Shown: positions 7,595-16,915, counted from the first letter of the stretch. The stretch is DNA of 64,000 nucleotides from Candidatus Omnitrophota bacterium (GCA_041653595.1 JBAZFB010000003.1:1-64000), one strand, 5' to 3'. Notes: generated by a model from the sequence alone, not told the origin. Numbers and translations: made by a program.

Positions 7595-8399
7595 AAGAAT
7601 AGGCGTCATCGGCCTGGGGAATATGGGTGGGGCGATAATAAACGGCCTCCTCTTATCCGGCGCCGTCAGAAGGACGGGTATTACAGGTTTTGATAACGAC
7701 CGGGCCAAACGCGTGGTTGCCGTTAAGAAATATGGAATATTGGCAACCGGATCCATATCGGAGACCGTAGCGCACAGCGATATCGTCATCTTCGCGGTCA
7801 AGCCGCAAAATATCGGCGAGGTATTAGAAGAGGTATCTTTTTACGGCAAGGGCCGGTTATATATCTCGATCGCGGCCGGGATAAATACCCGCAGGATAGA
7901 GAAGGCCCTTGCGCGCATACGAAGGCCCCGCGTCATAAGGGTGATGCCGAATACGCCGGCGCTTGTAGGCGAGGGCATCACGGCTGTTTGCAGAGGCAGA
8001 TACGCGACTGCCGGAGACCTGAAGGCCGCGGACAAGATATTTTCGAGCGTTGGGGATACGGTAGATTTAAACGAGAAATATTTTGACCTCGTCACCGCGG
8101 TATCGGGAAGCGGCCCGGCCTATTTCTTTTACCTCAAAGAGGCGCTCATAGAATCTGCTGTCAGCCTCGGGATGGACAGGGCTACGGCAAAAAAGCTCGT
8201 ATCGAAGACCGCCCTCGGCGCGGCGCGGCTGCTTATAGAATCGGGGCATGAGCCGCAGGTCCTGCGCCGGAGCGTGACGTCAAAGGGCGGCACTACCGAA
8301 CAGGCGATAAAAGTATTCGACCGCGCGGGGATGAAGAGTATAGTCGGAAAGGCCGTGACCGCCGCGGCGCGCCGTTCAAAAGAATTATCGGGGGAATAA
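7575..8399 (+). CDS. proC: Pyrroline-5-carboxylate reductase
   Basis: Last step of proline synthesis: NAD(P)H-dependent reduction of pyrroline-5-carboxylate. Seen: the N-terminal Rossmann motif GVIGLGNMGGAIINGLL, the cofactor region VIFAVKPQNIGEVLEEV, VRVMPNTPALVGEGITAV, and the ProC signature SGSGPAYFFYLKEALIESAV with VTSKGGTTEQAIKVF. The 274 residues match the family. Start ATG 7575 lies inside the end of yggS. proB and proA sit apart at 46770-48827, so the proline pathway is complete in this window but split between two loci. Confidence 0.96.
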   Translation: MRYLADKRIGVIGLGNMGGAIINGLLLSGAVRRTGITGFDNDRAKRVVAVKKYGILATGSISETVAHSDIVIFAVKPQNIGEVLEEVSFYGKGRLYISIAAGINTRRIEKALARIRRPRVIRVMPNTPALVGEGITAVCRGRYATAGDLKAADKIFSSVGDTVDLNEKYFDLVTAVSGSGPAYFFYLKEALIESAVSLGMDRATAKKLVSKTALGAARLLIESGHEPQVLRRSVTSKGGTTEQAIKVFDRAGMKSIVGKAVTAAARRSKELSGE

Positions 8400-8402
8400 G
8401 GG

Positions 8403-8702
8403 ATGTTCGTATTGAGCAATCTGATATTCTGGGCCGCGCGCCTGCTTGAGATCCTGCTAAATATATTATGTATCCTGATATTTTTCCGGGCGGTCATAAG
8501 CTGGGTCAATCCCGACCCGTTCAACCCGCTTGTGCAGTTCCTGAACAGGTCCACCGACCCGATACTGGCGCCTATAAGGAGGTTCATCCCCCCGTTGGGG
8601 TCCATGGACATCTCGCCGTGGATAGCGACGATAGTCCTCTATTCCGTAAATAAATATTTTCTGGTGCCGACACTTCTGGAACTGGCGATGAGGTTAAGGT
8701 AA
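8403..8702 (+). CDS. yggT: YggT family membrane protein
   Basis: Small integral membrane protein of 99 residues with two hydrophobic segments (about 6-30 and 70-90). Between them is the family loop SWVNPDPFNPLVQFLNRSTD, PILAPIRRFIPPLG. Family members lie beside yggS/proC and division genes in many phyla and have been linked to envelope or cell-division functions, but the molecular role is not settled. It starts three bases after proC and is clearly in the same transcription unit. Confidence 0.9.
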   Translation: MFVLSNLIFWAARLLEILLNILCILIFFRAVISWVNPDPFNPLVQFLNRSTDPILAPIRRFIPPLGSMDISPWIATIVLYSVNKYFLVPTLLELAMRLR

Positions 8703-8732
8703 TAGCCGCATCCCGGAAATAAGGAGAGACAA

Positions 8733-9560
8733 ATGCACGAGCTGAAGACAAAGATCGAAGATACGATCAAATTCATAAAGGTCGAGTTGAAAGAGACACC
8801 GAAGATCGACATCGCCATAATCCTGGGGACCGGCCTGGGCAACCTCGCCGAGAAGATAAAAGAGAAGAGGAGCATAGAATATTGGAAGATACCCAATTTC
8901 CCGGTATCTACGGTCAAGGGGCACAAAGGCGAGCTCGTATTCGGCAAGATAGGCGACAAGAATGTCGTCGCGATGGAAGGCAGGTTCCACTATTATGAGG
9001 GGTACCCGCTGGACCAGGTCACTTATCCGGTCAGGGTGGTAAAGGCGCTCGGCGCTAAGATACTCGTCGTCTCTAATGCCGCGGGCGGTATGAACCCGGC
9101 TTACAAGGCCGGAGACCTCATGGCGATAGCCGACCACATAAATTTTACCGGGGTAAATCCCCTGATAGGGCCGAATGACGAATCGCTCGGCCCTAGGTTC
9201 CCGGATTTCTGCGACCTTTACGACCCGAAGCTTATCGCCTTGGCCGAAGAGATCGCGAAGGAAGAGAAGATCAGGATGCATAAGGGCGTATATGTAGGCA
9301 TCACCGGCCCGAACCTCGAGACGCGCGCGGAGTATAAGTTCTTCCAGATGATCGGCGCCGACGCGGTAGGGATGTCGACCGTTCCGGAAGTCATCGTGGC
9401 CAGGCACGCGGGGTTGCGCATATTCGGCATAAGCGTCATCACCGACGTCTGCCTCCCTGAGACGCTCAAACCATGCAATATAGATGAGATAATAAAGACG
9501 GCGAACGAGGCCGAACCGAAACTCACGAAATTGATATATACCCTGATAGAGAGAATATGA
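8733..9560 (+). CDS. punA: Purine-nucleoside phosphorylase (trimeric, PNP family 2)
   Basis: Phosphorolysis of purine nucleosides to base and (deoxy)ribose-1-phosphate for purine salvage. Seen: IILGTGLGNLAEKI, KGHKGELVFG, MEGRFHYYEGYPL, LVVSNAAGGMNP (phosphate and base site), ITGPNLETRAEYKF, GADAVGMSTVPEVIVARHAG and SVITDVC. An AAGGAGAG ribosome site precedes the ATG. The 275 residues fit the trimeric class. S-methyl-5'-thioadenosine phosphorylase is a related alternative, but the motif set fits PNP better. The stop overlaps the ileS start (ATGA). Confidence 0.92.
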   Translation: MHELKTKIEDTIKFIKVELKETPKIDIAIILGTGLGNLAEKIKEKRSIEYWKIPNFPVSTVKGHKGELVFGKIGDKNVVAMEGRFHYYEGYPLDQVTYPVRVVKALGAKILVVSNAAGGMNPAYKAGDLMAIADHINFTGVNPLIGPNDESLGPRFPDFCDLYDPKLIALAEEIAKEEKIRMHKGVYVGITGPNLETRAEYKFFQMIGADAVGMSTVPEVIVARHAGLRIFGISVITDVCLPETLKPCNIDEIIKTANEAEPKLTKLIYTLIERI

Positions 9561-12334
9561 ATTATAAAGACACGCTGAACCTGCCCAAGACGGATTTCCC
9601 GATGAAGGCCGACCTCCCGAAGAGGGAGCCGGAGATGCTGAAATCCTGGCAGGATAATGATATCTACGGCCGGATAAGGAAGAAATTCGCCGGCAAGCCG
9701 AAGTATATCCTGCACGACGGGCCGCCGTATGCCAACGGCGATATCCATATCGGCCACGCCTTGAACAAGACACTTAAGGACATAGTCGTCAAATATAAGA
9801 CGATGCGCGGCTTCGATTCGCCCTATGTCCCGGGATGGGACTGCCACGGGCTTCCGGTCGAGCACGCCTTATTTAAAGAGCTCAAGATATCAAAGGGGCA
9901 GATAGGCCAGCTTGAATTCCGTAAGAAGGCCGCGGATTACGCGCTCAGGTTTGTCGGGACGCAGAAAGAGCAGTTCAAGCGCCTCGGGGTGTTCGGCGAC
10001 TGGGACGACCCGTACCTCACGCTCAAGCCCGAGTATGTCGCCGGGATCATACGCTCGTTCGGGAAACTTGTCGAAGGCGGTTATGTCTATAAGGGGGTAA
10101 AGCCGGTCAACTGGTGCGTGCGCTGCGAAACAGCGCTCGCCGAGGCAGAGGTGGAATACGCGGACCATACCTCGCCGTCGATATTCGTGAAGTTCAAGGT
10201 CATAGACAGGAGATTCCCGGACGGAAAACATTTCCTGGTGATCTGGACGACGACTCCCTGGACCCTGGTCGCGAATGTCGCGGTCGCGGTCCATCCCGCC
10301 CTCGACTACGTGACGGTCGAGGCCGGCGGAGAGCACTATATACTCGCGAAGGACCTTCTTGAGTCCGTCGCGGCCAAGGCAGGTTTTAAAGATCATAAAG
10401 TCATCTCGACCATAAAAGGCAAGGACCTCGAAGGCCTCCTGTATAAACACCCGTTCATTGAGAGGGAAGGGAAGGTAGTCCTCGCGGACTACGTCTCTAA
10501 CGAGGAGGGCGCCGGATGCGTACACACCGCGCCGGGCCACGGGATGGAAGATTACCTTACGGGACAAAAATACGGCCTGCCGACGATAATGCCCGTAGAC
10601 GAGAGGGGATTATTCGACAAGACCGCCGGCGAATTCGCCGGGATGCATGTCTTCAAGGCGAACGGCGCGATACTGGAGAGGCTGATGAAGGACGGCAACC
10701 TCCTGTATTCGGGGACGATCGCGCATTCTTATCCGCATTGCTGGAGGTGCAAGGAGCCGGTCATATTCAGGGCGACGGTCCAGTGGTTCATAAATGTAGA
10801 CCATAACGCGCTGAGGAAACAGACGCTCGAAGAGATAAAGCGCGTGAGATGGGTCCCTTCTATCGGCGAGAACAGGATATCGGCGATGATAGAGAACCGG
10901 CCGGACTGGTGCCTCTCGCGCCAGAGGTACTGGGGCGTGCCGATACCGGCATTCTACTGCGAATCGTGCAAGAAACCGGTGCTCGATCCCGGCCTGATAA
11001 ACCATATCGCTGACCTTATGGAAAAAGAAGGTTCGAACGTATGGTTCAGCAAGGCCGCCGAGGAGCTGATGCCCGCGGCGTTCGAGTGCCCGGAGTGCAA
11101 AGGCAAAAAATTCAGGAAGGAAGAGGATATACTCGACGTCTGGTTCGACTCCGGCGTCAGCCACCAATCCGTATTGAGGAAAAGGAAAGAACTCGCCTTC
11201 CCGGCAGACCTTTACCTGGAGGGGAGCGACCAGCACCGCGGGTGGTTCCAGGCCGCGGTACTTACCTCTATGCCAATAGAGCATAAGCCGCCGTTTAGGA
11301 GCGTCCTAACGCACGGTTTCGTCGTCGACGGCGATGGGAGGAAGATGTCGAAATCCCTGGGCAACGTAATCTCGCCGCAGGACGTGATAAAGACGCACGG
11401 CGCCGACGTCCTGAGGATGTGGGTCGCGTCGTGCGATTACTACGAGGATATAAGGATATCGAAAGAGATAATAGAGCGCACTTCCGAGGCGTACCGCAAG
11501 ATCAGGAACACGGCTCGCTTTATACTGGGGAACCTTTTCGATTTCGACCCGGGCAAAGACAGGCTCGCGCATAAAGACCTCCTTGAGATAGATAAATGGG
11601 CGGTCTCGAAGGCCTTCTCGCTGGTCCATGAGATAGAAGGTTATTATGACGCCTTCGAGTTCCACAAGGTCTTCCGCGCCCTGTACAGCTTTTGCACCGT
11701 TGAGCTTTCCAGTTTTTATCTTGACGTTTCAAAGGACAGGTTGTATACTTATGCGCCGAACTCGAAAGAGCGGAGGTCGTGCCAGACCGTGATCTATGAG
11801 ATAGTGATGGCCCTGGCGAAAACGCTCGCGCCGGTGGCGCCGTTTACGGCCGATGAGATATGGCAGAAGGCCAGGAGGGATGACCCGGAATCAAGCGTCC
11901 ACGCTTCGCTTTGGCCCGAGGCCCGCGAGGGGTATATCGACAAGTCCCTCGAGGAGAGATGGGAGAAGATATTCGTCCTTCGTCCTTATATAATGAAGGC
12001 GATAGAGGAGAAGAGGGCCAAGGGCGTGATAGGCGATTCGATGGAAGCCTCGGTCACGCTGTATATAAAGGATACCGGTAAATACAAGTTCCTGCATGAT
12101 TTCGCAAGAGAGCTCGCGGGAGTATTCCTGGTCTCGGATTTCAGGCTCGAGGAAGCAGGCAGCATGCCGGCAGGAAAAGACGGATTGCTCGAGGCCGAAG
12201 GGCTGGGCATTTACGTGGATAAGTCAGCCGGAGGCAAATGTGGCCGCTGCTGGACGTATAAAAAAGAGGTCGGAAGCGACCCTGAACATCCGGAGCTTTG
12301 CGGGCGCTGCTCAAAAGTATTAAAAGGAGAATAA
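9557..12334 (+). CDS. ileS: Isoleucyl-tRNA synthetase
   Basis: Class I aminoacyl-tRNA synthetase charging tRNA-Ile. Seen: the HIGH motif at residues 64-67 (GDIHIGHALNKTLKD), the Trp-rich pocket VPGWDCHGLP, the editing (CP1) domain including TTTPWTLVANVAVAV, KMSKS at about 596-600 (GRKMSKSLGN), the anticodon-binding helical domain, and a C-terminal zinc finger of four cysteines (CGRCWTYKKEV, then CGRC). The 925 residues and C-terminal zinc site mark the usual bacterial IleS type 1. The location near yggT and lspA is common in bacteria. Confidence 0.97.
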   Translation: MNYKDTLNLPKTDFPMKADLPKREPEMLKSWQDNDIYGRIRKKFAGKPKYILHDGPPYANGDIHIGHALNKTLKDIVVKYKTMRGFDSPYVPGWDCHGLPVEHALFKELKISKGQIGQLEFRKKAADYALRFVGTQKEQFKRLGVFGDWDDPYLTLKPEYVAGIIRSFGKLVEGGYVYKGVKPVNWCVRCETALAEAEVEYADHTSPSIFVKFKVIDRRFPDGKHFLVIWTTTPWTLVANVAVAVHPALDYVTVEAGGEHYILAKDLLESVAAKAGFKDHKVISTIKGKDLEGLLYKHPFIEREGKVVLADYVSNEEGAGCVHTAPGHGMEDYLTGQKYGLPTIMPVDERGLFDKTAGEFAGMHVFKANGAILERLMKDGNLLYSGTIAHSYPHCWRCKEPVIFRATVQWFINVDHNALRKQTLEEIKRVRWVPSIGENRISAMIENRPDWCLSRQRYWGVPIPAFYCESCKKPVLDPGLINHIADLMEKEGSNVWFSKAAEELMPAAFECPECKGKKFRKEEDILDVWFDSGVSHQSVLRKRKELAFPADLYLEGSDQHRGWFQAAVLTSMPIEHKPPFRSVLTHGFVVDGDGRKMSKSLGNVISPQDVIKTHGADVLRMWVASCDYYEDIRISKEIIERTSEAYRKIRNTARFILGNLFDFDPGKDRLAHKDLLEIDKWAVSKAFSLVHEIEGYYDAFEFHKVFRALYSFCTVELSSFYLDVSKDRLYTYAPNSKERRSCQTVIYEIVMALAKTLAPVAPFTADEIWQKARRDDPESSVHASLWPEAREGYIDKSLEERWEKIFVLRPYIMKAIEEKRAKGVIGDSMEASVTLYIKDTGKYKFLHDFARELAGVFLVSDFRLEEAGSMPAGKDGLLEAEGLGIYVDKSAGGKCGRCWTYKKEVGSDPEHPELCGRCSKVLKGE

Positions 12335-12335
12335 T

Positions 12336-12731
12336 ATGATGAAGATTGACAGGGAAGAACTCGAAAAATATAAGAAGATGCTCCTGAAGAAGAAAGAGGA
12401 GATGCTGAAAGAGGTCCGCGGCGTCCAGAAAGATTCCTTGAATACGTCGCAGAGGGACGCCTCGGGAGACCTGTCGGCATACACTTTCCACATGGCCGAT
12501 GTCGCTACCGACAGTTTCGACAGGGAGTTTTCCCTCGGCATCGCGACAAACGTCCAGCAAAAGATACTCTACGCTATAGAAGAGGCGCTCAAGCGCATCG
12601 AGGATAAGGCCTTCGGCATATGCACCGAATGCGAGAAGCAGATACCCAAGCAGCGCCTTACTGCCATGCCCTGGGCCGCCCTATGCCTCGAGTGCCAGGC
12701 TAAAGAGGATCCGCAGAAGAAGATAATCTAA
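12336..12731 (+). CDS. TraR/DksA-type zinc-finger protein
   Basis: A 131-residue protein with an N-terminal charged coiled coil (about 1-75) and a C-terminal C4 zinc finger, CTEC...CLEC (about residues 93-118). That is the DksA/TraR layout; such proteins bind the RNA polymerase secondary channel and modulate initiation. The coiled-coil tip holds RDASGDLSAYTFHMADVATD, resembling the acidic tip region of the family, but whether it acts like DksA with ppGpp cannot be told. An AAAGGAG ribosome site lies before ATG 12336. It sits between ileS and lspA and shares TAATG with lspA. Confidence 0.88.
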   Translation: MMKIDREELEKYKKMLLKKKEEMLKEVRGVQKDSLNTSQRDASGDLSAYTFHMADVATDSFDREFSLGIATNVQQKILYAIEEALKRIEDKAFGICTECEKQIPKQRLTAMPWAALCLECQAKEDPQKKII

Positions 12732-13195
12732 TGCACTCCTTTCTGAGGAAAGGACTGGCGCCTTTTATTATCGCCGCCTCGGTCGTCATCATAGACCAGG
12801 TTACCAAGGCGGTAGCGGCAGCGAAATTGACCTCCGTTGGTTCACTCCCCGCGATCGGCACGATCGTAAATTTTACCCTTGTCAAGAATACCGGCGCCGC
12901 TTTCGGGCTCTTCAGGTACCAGACCGTAGTTTTAGTTGTCATTTCCGTCATAGCGATAGCGTTTACCATTTTCTATCTGGCAAAGAAGAAACCCGCCCTA
13001 TACCTGCCGTTCTCGCTCATACTCGGAGGCGCGGCAGGGAACCTGATAGACAGGCTTCGTTTCGGTTATGTAATTGATTTTATAGATGTGCATTTCTGGC
13101 CGGTCTTCAATGTCGCGGACTCCTGCATAACGATAGGGGCGGTATTGCTCTTCGTGGTAATTTTGAGAGGCAAGGATGCATCCGGTACTGTTTAA
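12731..13195 (+). CDS. lspA: Lipoprotein signal peptidase (SPase II)
   Basis: Aspartic protease of the inner membrane that removes the signal peptide of diacylated prolipoproteins. It has four hydrophobic segments and the family motifs VIIDQVTKAV, VKNTGAAFGLF, GGAAGNLIDRLRFGYVIDFID (first catalytic Asp) and FNVADSCITIG (second catalytic Asp). At 154 residues it is complete. It overlaps lgt by 20 bases, so the two lipoprotein-processing enzymes are co-expressed. The parvulin at 55690 has a lipobox and is a likely substrate. Confidence 0.96.
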   Translation: MHSFLRKGLAPFIIAASVVIIDQVTKAVAAAKLTSVGSLPAIGTIVNFTLVKNTGAAFGLFRYQTVVLVVISVIAIAFTIFYLAKKKPALYLPFSLILGGAAGNLIDRLRFGYVIDFIDVHFWPVFNVADSCITIGAVLLFVVILRGKDASGTV

Positions 13196-13898
13196 GATAG
13201 GTTCCTATCCCGTATATTCCTACGGCGCGATGCTCGCGCTGGCTTTCCTCGTCTGCTCATTTCTCGCCAAAAGGCGCGCCGCCGCGATCGGCATGGACGG
13301 CGAGAAGGTCCTTGACCTCATGATCACCCTTATCGTATCCGGCGTCATCGGCGGCAGGCTTATGTTCGTACTTTTGGACCTAGATTATTTCAGGTCAAGG
13401 CCCCTGGATATATTCAAACTCTGGGAAGGCGGGCTCGCCTGGTACGGCGGCCTCATCCTGGCGGTCATAAGCGGTGCGGTCTTCCTGCGAATGCATAAGA
13501 TGCCTTTACTGAAGACGGCAGACCTTATAATCCCGTATATCGCCCTGGGCCAGGCGATCGGCCGCATAGGATGTTTCCTGAACGGCTGCTGCTACGGAAA
13601 GGCTACGGCGCTGCCTATCGGCGTGGTCTTCAACGCGGAACAGGGCGCGGTCCTTCCGACGCAGCTCTTCGAGTCAGTTGCTATGTTCATCGTCTATCTT
13701 ATCTTAAGGAGGCGCGTCCCGTCTAACGGGAGGACGCTTTTCCTGTATCTTATCCTCTATTCTGTTTTCAGGTTTTTCATTGAGTTCCTGCGCGGCGACA
13801 ATATGCTCGCCGTAATGGGATTGACCTTTTCTCAGGCCGTATCAATAGCCATCTTCGCCGCGGCGGTGATATTATGGAAAATTATACCTTCGAAGTAG
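13176..13898 (+). CDS. lgt: Prolipoprotein diacylglyceryl transferase
   Basis: Transfers diacylglycerol from phosphatidylglycerol to the lipobox cysteine before LspA acts. It is polytopic, with the N-terminal YPVYSYGAMLALAFLV, WEGGLAWYGGLI, and the Lgt signature GRIGCFLNGCCYG (usually GRxGNFxNxExxG, here with two cysteines in the variable part). FRFFIEFLRGD near the end matches the conserved C-terminal Arg/Glu block. 240 residues is slightly short but complete. It overlaps both lspA and rluD. Confidence 0.94.
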   Translation: MHPVLFKIGSYPVYSYGAMLALAFLVCSFLAKRRAAAIGMDGEKVLDLMITLIVSGVIGGRLMFVLLDLDYFRSRPLDIFKLWEGGLAWYGGLILAVISGAVFLRMHKMPLLKTADLIIPYIALGQAIGRIGCFLNGCCYGKATALPIGVVFNAEQGAVLPTQLFESVAMFIVYLILRRRVPSNGRTLFLYLILYSVFRFFIEFLRGDNMLAVMGLTFSQAVSIAIFAAAVILWKIIPSK

Positions 13899-14785
13899 GG
13901 CCGGAGGCGGCCTCCGCGCGCCTCGACCAATACCTCGTCTCGGTATTGCCTAAGACGGTCTCGCGCTCCCACCTGAAAAAACTTATAGGCGCCGGGTGCA
14001 TTCTCGTTAACGGCAAACCGGCCAAACCGCACCATAAGGTCAAGCCGGGCGAGAAGATAGAGGTCTCGTTCGAGGAGCCGGCCTCCCCGGAGTTGAAGGC
14101 CGAGGATATAGCCCTCAATATAATATACGAAGACGACGACATAATAGTTATAAACAAGCAGCCGGGCATCGCAGTCCATCCCGCGCCCGGCTCGCGTACC
14201 GGCACGATAGTCAACGCCCTGCTTAACCACTGCAGGAAACTTTCCGACTTGAACGAGGGCAGGCCGGGGATAGTCCATCGCCTCGACAAGGACACGTCCG
14301 GCGTGATGGTCGCGGCGAAAAATAATGCCAGCCACGCGGAACTCGCGAGACAGTTCAAGGACCGCGCCGTAAAGAAGAATTACCTGGCCCTGGTCAAGGG
14401 CGTCGTCGAGCTGGACAACGGCGTCGTGGACCTGCCGATCGGCAGGCACCCGAGCAACCGGCAGAAGATGGCGGTCAGGTACGATTCGGAGCGGAAAGCC
14501 GTCACGGAATATAAGGTAATAAAGAGGTTCGACGGTTTCACCCTCGTCAAGCTGGACTTGAAGACAGGCAGGACGCACCAGATACGCGTCCATATGGCGT
14601 ATATCGGCCATCCCGTGCTGGGCGATGAGAAATACGGCTCGAAAGGGAATTTCCCCAGGCAGGCGCTCCATTCATATTATCTCAGGCTGCGCCACCCTAA
14701 GGACGGCAGGGAGATGGAGTTCAAGGCAGACATCCCGGACGATATGAGGAAAATGATGGGGGCCGATTTTTTTCTTGCGTTTTAA
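13874..14785 (+). CDS. rluD: RluA/RluD-family 23S rRNA pseudouridine synthase
   Basis: An S4 RNA-binding domain (about residues 14-75, RLDQYLVSVLPKTVSRS and ILVNGKPAKP) precedes a RluA-type catalytic domain. The catalytic Asp lies in HRLDKDTSGVMV, and KTGRTHQIRVHMAYIGHPV is the other family block. S4 plus catalytic domain at 303 residues fits the RluD type, which modifies helix 69 of 23S rRNA; exact targets cannot be read from sequence. Its start lies within the last 25 bases of lgt. Confidence 0.9.
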   Translation: MENYTFEVGPEAASARLDQYLVSVLPKTVSRSHLKKLIGAGCILVNGKPAKPHHKVKPGEKIEVSFEEPASPELKAEDIALNIIYEDDDIIVINKQPGIAVHPAPGSRTGTIVNALLNHCRKLSDLNEGRPGIVHRLDKDTSGVMVAAKNNASHAELARQFKDRAVKKNYLALVKGVVELDNGVVDLPIGRHPSNRQKMAVRYDSERKAVTEYKVIKRFDGFTLVKLDLKTGRTHQIRVHMAYIGHPVLGDEKYGSKGNFPRQALHSYYLRLRHPKDGREMEFKADIPDDMRKMMGADFFLAF

Positions 14786-14803
14786 AACCTTATTATATAT
14801 AAT
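14775..14803 (+). promoter_or_regulatory. Putative sigma-70 promoter for the coiled-coil gene at 14837
   Basis: TTGCGT (14775-14780), a 17-base spacer and TATAAT (14798-14803), followed by a short leader and an AAGGAGG ribosome site. The -35 box lies inside the end of rluD. The -10 is consensus; the -35 is weaker. Confidence 0.5.
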
Positions 14804-14836
14804 AAGTTACAGTAGAACCCCAAAAAGGAGGAACAA

Positions 14837-15607
14837 ATGAAATCGTTCCGGCTTATCGTCATACTATTAGCTATCCTATGCGTAGTTTTTCTGGTATTTT
14901 CTTTCGTTACTTTCAGCGGGCTCCAGTCCGAAAAGAAGACCCGAATCGCGACCGAGAATTCCCTCAAAGATTTGCAGGCCAACAAGGAAGACCTTCAGAA
15001 GCAGCTCGACGACCAGAAGAAGCTTAAGACCGATCTCGAGTCACAACTTGCCGAACTGAAGGGTAAGGTCACCTCATTGCAGGATAAGGCCGAGAAGCTG
15101 GCCGCCCAGATCGCGGAAGAAAAGAAAGGCAAAGAGGAAGCCCTCGCCAAGTTGAGCGATAAAGATAAAGAGATAGAGGAAGTAAAGACGAACTGGGAGA
15201 GCGAGAAGACTTCCCGCGCCGCAGTCCAGGAACAGTTCGACAAACTTCAGAAGGAATACGCCTCGGCCCAGAAGAAACTGGGTGATCTGCAGGCCACCAA
15301 CCAGGGCCTCTTGAAACAGGTAGAGGACCTCCAGGCGAAAAAGGAAGTGGATCTTGAAAGGATAGTGGTCAAGCCCGGCGTTGAGGCCGAAGGCAAAGTC
15401 CTCGTCGTAAATAAGGAATTCAATTTTATAGTCGTCGCCGCGGGCAACAATAAAGGCATCACTCCGGGCGTGACATTCGGTGTCTACAGGAACAATAAGC
15501 TTGTCGCCAAGGCCACAGTCGAGAAGGTCTACGAGACGATGTCGGCCGCCAACATACTGCCTGACAGCGGTGAGATAAAAGAGGGCGACATAGCGAAAGC
15601 TATGTAA
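14837..15607 (+). CDS. Membrane-anchored coiled-coil protein with C-terminal beta domain, function unknown
   Basis: 256 residues: a short N-terminus, one membrane segment (about 5-27, LIVILLAILCVVFLVFSF), a long Lys/Glu/Gln-rich coiled coil (about 32-165), and a C-terminal domain (about 178-256) with EGKVLVVNKEFNFIVVAAG, GITPGVTFGVYRNNKLVAK and a final EIKEGDIAKAM. That last domain reads like the small beta-barrel repeats of MreC-type and other envelope proteins, but I recognise no named family. Most of the protein would be periplasmic. It has its own promoter and a strong AAGGAGG site and lies upstream of aroA and the rod-shape operon. An envelope-structure role is plausible but unproven. 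Confidence 0.75.
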   Translation: MKSFRLIVILLAILCVVFLVFSFVTFSGLQSEKKTRIATENSLKDLQANKEDLQKQLDDQKKLKTDLESQLAELKGKVTSLQDKAEKLAAQIAEEKKGKEEALAKLSDKDKEIEEVKTNWESEKTSRAAVQEQFDKLQKEYASAQKKLGDLQATNQGLLKQVEDLQAKKEVDLERIVVKPGVEAEGKVLVVNKEFNFIVVAAGNNKGITPGVTFGVYRNNKLVAKATVEKVYETMSAANILPDSGEIKEGDIAKAM

Positions 15608-15608
15608 C

Positions 15609-16895
15609 TTGAGCTCCGCCACTATAAGACCCGCCAAAAGATTACGCGGTTCCCTGGCTTTACCCGGCGATAAGTCCATCTCCCACAGGGCCGTTATGCT
15701 CGCCTCGCTCGCTAACGGCACGAGCGTCATAAAGAATATACTCCATTCAGACGATACCCTCACCACGATAGAGGCGTTCCGCGCCCTCGGCATCGATATT
15801 AAAGAAAGTCCTGATGAAATAACCATAATAGGCCGCGGCATTAAAGGCCTCAAAGAGCCGGCAGCCCCGATTTTCATGCGCAATTCCGGCACGTCGATGC
15901 GCCTGCTCCTCGGCATCCTGGCAGGCCAGCCTTTCGCGGCGACCTTGACCGCTGATAAGGGATTGGCCGCGCGGCCGATGCGCCGCGTCACCGAGCCGCT
16001 CTCGATGATGGGCGCTAAATTCGAGGGTAAGAACAATGCCGATTACGCGCCGATAACCGTCCGCGGCGGCAAATTAAATCCCATAGATTACGTCTCTCCG
16101 GTCGCGAGCGCGCAGGTAAAATCCGCTATCCTCCTCGCCGGGCTTTACGCCGGCAGGAAGACCTCTGTCACCGAGCCGTCGAAGTCGAGGGACCATACGG
16201 AGCGAATGCTCAAGGCGTTCGGCGCGCGTGTTTCCGCAGAGGGGCTGAAGGTATCGGTCGAGGGCGGGGCGAATTTGCGAGCGCAGGATATAGATGTCCC
16301 CGGAGATATATCCGGCGCCGCGTTCTTCATGGTCGCCGCGACGATAGTAAAAGATTCGGCAGTGACCCTCAAATCGGTCGGTGTCAATCCCACGAGGACC
16401 GGGATAATAGATATCCTCAATAAGATGGGCGCGAAGATCTCGATAGAAAATGCGAGGGAGATAGCTTCAGAGCCGGTCGCCGACATAACCATAGAGAGCG
16501 CTGAGCTGCGCGGCGCGACGATAGAGGGAGACCTCATCCCGCGCTCGATAGATGAATTGCCCGTTGTCATGGTCGCGGCCGCTTACGCCAGTGGCACGAC
16601 TATAATAAAAGGCGCGCAGGAACTCAAGGTCAAGGAGACCGACAGGATAAGTTCTATGGCCGCGAACTTGAAGAACATGGGCGCGAAGTTCAACCTGAAG
16701 GGCGACGATATAGTAATAGAAGGCACGGGTTTGCTCAAGGGAATAACCGCGATGAGCTTCGGCGACCACAGGACCGCGATGTCCATGGCAGTCGCCGGCC
16801 TCGCGGCAAAGGGCGATACCATTATCGACGACACCGCCTGCATCGCCAAGTCATATCCCAACTTCCTCAAAGACTTAAATTCACTTTTGGCGTAG
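15609..16895 (+). CDS. aroA: 3-phosphoshikimate 1-carboxyvinyltransferase (EPSP synthase)
   Basis: Shikimate-pathway step joining PEP and shikimate-3-phosphate. Seen: LPGDKSISHRAVMLASLANG, the PEP/glyphosate loop RNSGTSMRLLLGILAGQ, ARPMRRVTEPL, VKSAILLAGLYA, RDHTERML, LPVVMVAAAYASG, KETDRISSMA and FGDHRTAMSMAVAG. The 428 residues are complete. The start is TTG 15609, one base after the preceding stop; no ATG or GTG is available before the conserved N-terminus, and the ribosome site is weak, so translation may be coupled to the upstream gene. Whether this is a class I or glyphosate-tolerant class II form was not determined. Confidence 0.95.
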   Translation: MSSATIRPAKRLRGSLALPGDKSISHRAVMLASLANGTSVIKNILHSDDTLTTIEAFRALGIDIKESPDEITIIGRGIKGLKEPAAPIFMRNSGTSMRLLLGILAGQPFAATLTADKGLAARPMRRVTEPLSMMGAKFEGKNNADYAPITVRGGKLNPIDYVSPVASAQVKSAILLAGLYAGRKTSVTEPSKSRDHTERMLKAFGARVSAEGLKVSVEGGANLRAQDIDVPGDISGAAFFMVAATIVKDSAVTLKSVGVNPTRTGIIDILNKMGAKISIENAREIASEPVADITIESAELRGATIEGDLIPRSIDELPVVMVAAAYASGTTIIKGAQELKVKETDRISSMAANLKNMGAKFNLKGDDIVIEGTGLLKGITAMSFGDHRTAMSMAVAGLAAKGDTIIDDTACIAKSYPNFLKDLNSLLA

Positions 16896-16915
16896 GTCCG
16901 TAAGCTAAATTGCCG

